Origin: JBDTNQ01 sp039933635
Lineage (GTDB): Bacteria > Acidobacteriota > Vicinamibacteria > Vicinamibacterales > SCN-69-37
DNA: 64,000 nt
Direction: 5' to 3'
Assembly: GCA_039933635.1 (NCBI GenBank)
Contig: JBDTNQ010000006.1
Span: forward strand, 1-64,000
In this document: one piece after another, positions 60,984 through 64,000 of the stretch
Layout: every line of letters begins with the position of its first letter
Position numbering within the stretch: position 1 is the stretch's first letter
Notes under the pieces: generated by a model
Database searches by the model: none
The model's input: only the letters and a program-made list of their open reading frames with translations
Told to the model about the DNA's origin: nothing
Position numbers and translations under genes: made by a program

Positions 60984-62318
60984 ATGGCCCCCCTTTCTTC
61001 TTCCGGCGCCAGGATTCGCGAGGCTGTGGAGTCCGCGGATCGGGCGCGACGTACGCGCGAGGCGTGGACGTGGGCGAAGAAGGCCGCGCCGCTCGTGGCG
61101 GCGGTCAGCGCGGCGGCATGCTTGACGGCTCGCGCTGCCGGCGCCCCGACCACATGGGCCCTCGTGACCCTGTTGGCGCCTGCGGCTGCGCTGATCAGCA
61201 TCATTGCGGTCGTGTATCGGCCCCGGCCGGCTTCGGACGTGACGGCGGCCCGATCCGATGTTGACGCCGGCCTGCGCGGAGAGTTGCGCAGCGCGCACTG
61301 GTTTGCCGCTCAGGAATCGGTTGACGAGTGGACCGCGTGGCACATGGATCGTGCGGCATCGACGGCCGCGGACGTCGCCTGGAACGCTGTCTATCCGAAA
61401 CCGAAGCTGCGACGCGCACTTGCCTTCTCAATCGTGCTGCTCGTGGCTGCGGTCGCCATTCCGCTTCGTGGCTCGGCCGTCGTGCCCGCACCAGCCGGTC
61501 CACGTGCCGGGGCCGTGTCGTTGGATGAGCTTGCTCTGACCAACGCGTCACCAGAATTGCAACAACTGGTCCTCGACGCCGCGGCAGCGGTCCTCGCGCG
61601 GCGGATGTCCGCCAGTGAGGCGCTCAAGGGCCTCGAACAGTCGGCCGACTGGCGCGCACTCGATCCCTCAGTCCGGCGTCGCGTGGACGAAGCGCTCCGT
61701 CGAATCGCCCTTGACGACCAGACTGCGACGGGCAGGCCGGCGCCCGATCCGCCCGGCGCGACCGCTGAGCAGGCAGAGTGGGCACGCGAGGAACTGGCGG
61801 CGCGGCTTGCGACGGAACAAGCGCAGAAGAAGACCGAGCCCGAGGCGCCGAAGAATTCCGAGCGCGAGTCGAAGGAGCAGGCCGGCGCCACCGAGGAGTC
61901 TTCGGACGGCCAGGGCGGCGAGGGCAGCAAGTTCAAGTCCAATCAGGTGCAGCGTGAAGTGCCCGATGGCAAGGGCGATCCGAGCGCGGCCATGATCGAT
62001 CCCTCGGGGCCGGCCTCCGGCGAGGCGGGCACGGGGTTCGGTGGTAAACACGGCGATCCGACGTATCGACGAGCGCAGCAAGCCGCCATCGAAGCGGCGT
62101 TCAAGCGCGAACTGGTCGAAGCGTCGACCAACGTGGGCTCGAACGAGCGCACCAACGATCGTCGCCGGCAGACCGAGCAGAGCGCGTCGTCCTTGGACCA
62201 CGCGCGGACACCCGGCCGATCGATCTACGATCGCGCGAATGTCGACACCACGGCGACCGTGCCGGAGGCGCGGCTGCCGTGGCTCGAGCGCTATTTCAGC
62301 AGAACGGAGCAACGGTGA
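60984..62318 (+). CDS. Membrane protein of a MoxR/DUF58 operon (DUF4175-like)
   Basis: 444 residues. Two to three membrane helices near residues 38-80 and 145-162, followed by a long, charged, Glu/Lys-rich segment (QAEWAREELAARLATEQ, then KNSERESKEQAGATEE), probably coiled or disordered. It resembles the large helical proteins that accompany MoxR/DUF58 genes. Overlaps the MoxR start by GTGA (62315-62318). Confidence 0.6.
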   Translation: MAPLSSSGARIREAVESADRARRTREAWTWAKKAAPLVAAVSAAACLTARAAGAPTTWALVTLLAPAAALISIIAVVYRPRPASDVTAARSDVDAGLRGELRSAHWFAAQESVDEWTAWHMDRAASTAADVAWNAVYPKPKLRRALAFSIVLLVAAVAIPLRGSAVVPAPAGPRAGAVSLDELALTNASPELQQLVLDAAAAVLARRMSASEALKGLEQSADWRALDPSVRRRVDEALRRIALDDQTATGRPAPDPPGATAEQAEWAREELAARLATEQAQKKTEPEAPKNSERESKEQAGATEESSDGQGGEGSKFKSNQVQREVPDGKGDPSAAMIDPSGPASGEAGTGFGGKHGDPTYRRAQQAAIEAAFKRELVEASTNVGSNERTNDRRRQTEQSASSLDHARTPGRSIYDRANVDTTATVPEARLPWLERYFSRTEQR

Positions 62319-63310
62319 CGTCCACTCTCGTGCCGCAGCAGATCGAGGTGTTTCAGGAACGCTTTACCGCGGTGACGCGTGAGGTCGGCAAGCGCATCGT
62401 TGGACACGAGCCCATCGTCGAGGCCACGGTCACGGCGCTGCTCGCGGGCGGTCATGTGCTGCTCGAGGGCATTCCCGGTGTCGGCAAGACCAGCCTCGTC
62501 CATACGCTTGCCGATGTCCTGCACCTCAAGTTCTCGCGGATCCAGTTCACCCCGGATCTGATGCCCGCCGACATCGTCGGTTCGCACATCGTGCAGGAAC
62601 ATCCGCATGGTGGCGGGACCTTTTTCGATTTCCAACCGGGCCCGATCTTCGCCAATGTGGTGCTTGCCGATGAGATCAACCGCGCCACGCCGAAGACCCA
62701 GTCGGCGTTGCTGGAGGCCATGCAGGACGTCAGCGTGACGGTGGGCAAGACGACATTCGCGCTCGACCAGCCGTTTCTCGTGCTGGCGACCCAGAACCCC
62801 ATCGAGATGGAGGGCACGTATCCGCTGCCCGAGGCCCAGCTCGATCGGTTCTTCTTCAAGTTGAGAGTGCAGTATCCGCCCGAGGCCGCGATGCACGCGA
62901 TTCTCGATCGTACGACGTCGATCCATGACGTGGTGGTCGGCCGGGTCCTGGACGCGGCGGAGATTCTGGAGATGCGGCAGGTCGCGCGTGCGGTGCCGAT
63001 TGCGCGTCCGGTGCAGTCGTACGCCGTCCGCCTCACGCTGGGCACCCACGCCGGCTCACCGTACGCGACGCCCATGGTCGGGCGCTATGTGCGATATGGC
63101 GCGAGTCCGCGCGCGGCCCAGGCGCTGGTTCTGGCCGGCAAGATTCACGCCTTGCGTGACGGCCGGCCGTTCGTGTCGGTCGAGGACATCCGCGCCGTGG
63201 CGCTTCCCGCGCTCCGGCACCGGGTGTTGCTCAATTTCGATGGCGAGGCTGGCCAGATCGATCCGGATGCGATCGTTGGGGAGCTCCTTGCCACGCTGAA
63301 AGCCGAATGA
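62315..63310 (+). CDS. MoxR-family AAA+ ATPase
   Basis: 331 residues from GTG. Walker A is LEGIPGVGKTSLV, Walker B VVLADEINRA (with the Asp-Glu), sensor 1 ATQNPIEMEGTYPLPEAQ, and a C-terminal lid domain with AGKIHALRDGRPFVSVED. MoxR ATPases act as chaperones for insertion of metals or assembly of von Willebrand-domain proteins. Overlaps both neighbours (GTGA and ATGA), so it is made with the DUF58 protein. Confidence 0.92.
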   Translation: MTSTLVPQQIEVFQERFTAVTREVGKRIVGHEPIVEATVTALLAGGHVLLEGIPGVGKTSLVHTLADVLHLKFSRIQFTPDLMPADIVGSHIVQEHPHGGGTFFDFQPGPIFANVVLADEINRATPKTQSALLEAMQDVSVTVGKTTFALDQPFLVLATQNPIEMEGTYPLPEAQLDRFFFKLRVQYPPEAAMHAILDRTTSIHDVVVGRVLDAAEILEMRQVARAVPIARPVQSYAVRLTLGTHAGSPYATPMVGRYVRYGASPRAAQALVLAGKIHALRDGRPFVSVEDIRAVALPALRHRVLLNFDGEAGQIDPDAIVGELLATLKAE

Positions 63311-64000
63311 TCGGAGCCGTCGCGCCGACGTCGACCCTTGCATTGCGATTCGATGGGGCGTTCCTCCGCAAGCTGGAATTCCTGCGCATCGTTTCTCGCA
63401 AGGCGTTCGCCGGACGTGACCGTGCCGACCGCATCGCCCGCGCGCGCGGCCGGGGCGCCGAATTCGCGGACTACCGCCCGTATGTCGCCGGTGATGACAT
63501 CCGCCAGATCGACTGGAAAGCCTACAAGCGCCTCAATCGCCTGCTCCTGCGGTTGTTCGACGAAGAGCGCGATCTGCCGATCTATCTGTTCCTCGATACG
63601 AGCCGGTCGATGGCCGTCGCCGGCAAGTTCGATCTGGCGCGCCGCGTGGCGGCCGCGCTCTGCTACATCGGTCTCGTCCACCTCGACCGTGTCATGGTCG
63701 CATCGTTCGCGACGCACATGCAGCCTGAAATCGTACCCGGTCGCGGCCGAGGGCGGATCTTCGGTCTGCTCGATCGCCTCGACGCGCTCGAGCCGGCGGG
63801 GGAGACGGACTTGTTCCAGACGATGCGCGGGTTTGCCGCTCGATCGCGTGCGCGAGGCGTGGCCGTGGTCATCTCGGATTTTCTGGATGCGACTGGCGTC
63901 GAGCCGTCACTGCGGATGCTCTCGGCGTTGGGGCATGACGTGTTTGTCGTGCACATCCAGACGGCCCGCGACGGCGAGGTGAGTCCGCTCGGCGACGTTC
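63307..64000 (+). CDS. DUF58 protein, 3' end outside window
   Basis: 231 codons are visible, from an ATG that overlaps the MoxR stop (ATGA) to the window end. The DUF58 hallmark EFADYRPYVAGDDIRQIDW is present, followed by IYLFLDTSRSMAVAGKFD, a metal-site (MIDAS-like DxSxS) of a von Willebrand A fold. It pairs with MoxR in envelope or metal-cofactor assembly. The C-terminus is cut by the window edge. Confidence 0.9.
   Translation, partial: MIGAVAPTSTLALRFDGAFLRKLEFLRIVSRKAFAGRDRADRIARARGRGAEFADYRPYVAGDDIRQIDWKAYKRLNRLLLRLFDEERDLPIYLFLDTSRSMAVAGKFDLARRVAAALCYIGLVHLDRVMVASFATHMQPEIVPGRGRGRIFGLLDRLDALEPAGETDLFQTMRGFAARSRARGVAVVISDFLDATGVEPSLRMLSALGHDVFVVHIQTARDGEVSPLGDV

Noticed and set aside
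59586..61343. 585-residue minus-strand open frame
   Set aside because: Mirror of the DUF2264 and following genes; very Arg-rich, no motif.

Overview
The window is GC-rich DNA from a bacterium that I would place in the Acidobacteriota, most likely Vicinamibacteria. This is an inference from gene content: a MacB/FtsX-type orphan permease of the ADOP kind, many Tat- or Sec-exported DUF1080, DUF2264 and sialidase-like proteins, GMC dehydrogenases, and a MoxR/DUF58 operon. No rRNA or complete tRNA gene was seen, so the lineage cannot be proved from this window.

Region 1 (about 1-13,400) is the right-hand part of an integrated prophage. All genes lie on the plus strand and are tightly packed, many with ATGA or GTGA overlaps. 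It runs from a PAS-domain fragment through a lysis-like module (lysozyme-like protein, holin-like/lipoprotein, PAP2-type membrane phosphatase). Next come large fibre or host-interaction proteins, structural/tail proteins, a protein with sixteen copies of a 20-residue repeat, and a BppU-like domain protein. The last gene fuses a beta-class DNA methyltransferase to an Mrr-like nuclease domain. The region ends at 13,346-13,396 in the 3' part of a tRNA-Arg(TCT) gene with no matching 5' half, which is what a phage attachment-site junction looks like. The integrase and head genes must lie left of the window.

Region 2 (13.7-22 kb) is chromosomal: sugar-nucleotide dehydrogenase, glycosyltransferases, a sulfotransferase, a secreted esterase, a two-domain phospholipase D-like protein and a VOC protein. 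Region 3 (22-25.3 kb) is an isoprenoid block: polyprenyl diphosphate synthase converging on a UbiA prenyltransferase / 2[4Fe-4S] ferredoxin / geranylgeranyl-reductase operon. Region 4 (25-36 kb) holds a tandem metallo-beta-lactamase protein, a secreted protein that is a clear homologue of a prophage protein in region 1, an RNB ribonuclease, a three-gene FAD-dehydrogenase complex (GMC flavoprotein, Tat subunit, cytochrome c) and a large Tat-exported glycosidase-like protein.

Region 5 (36-48 kb) carries DinB, a hybrid histidine kinase, Ku, a divergent methyltransferase/LysR pair, DUF1080, a BNR-repeat protein with a MoaD/ThiS partner, VOC proteins and the ADOP permease. Region 6 (48.5-58.5 kb) carries HU, cupin, VOC, a membrane glycosyltransferase, HisC, a secreted zinc metalloprotease with FG-GAP-like repeats, a broken DUF2461 gene, an uncharacterised exported protein, IlvD and an outer-membrane-protein remnant. 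Region 7 (58.5-64 kb) carries an esterase, a DUF2264 protein and the start of a MoxR/DUF58 operon cut by the window end.

The most interesting signals are: (a) a textbook-shaped -1 frameshift signal at 4733-4772 joining two prophage genes; (b) the prophage-host pair of homologous secreted proteins; (c) the methyltransferase-nuclease fusion with a perfect 12-bp inverted repeat ending at its start codon; (d) the tRNA-derived attachment site; (e) tandem operator-like palindromes upstream of the dehydrogenase operon. All assignments come from reading the sequence by eye; no database search was run.
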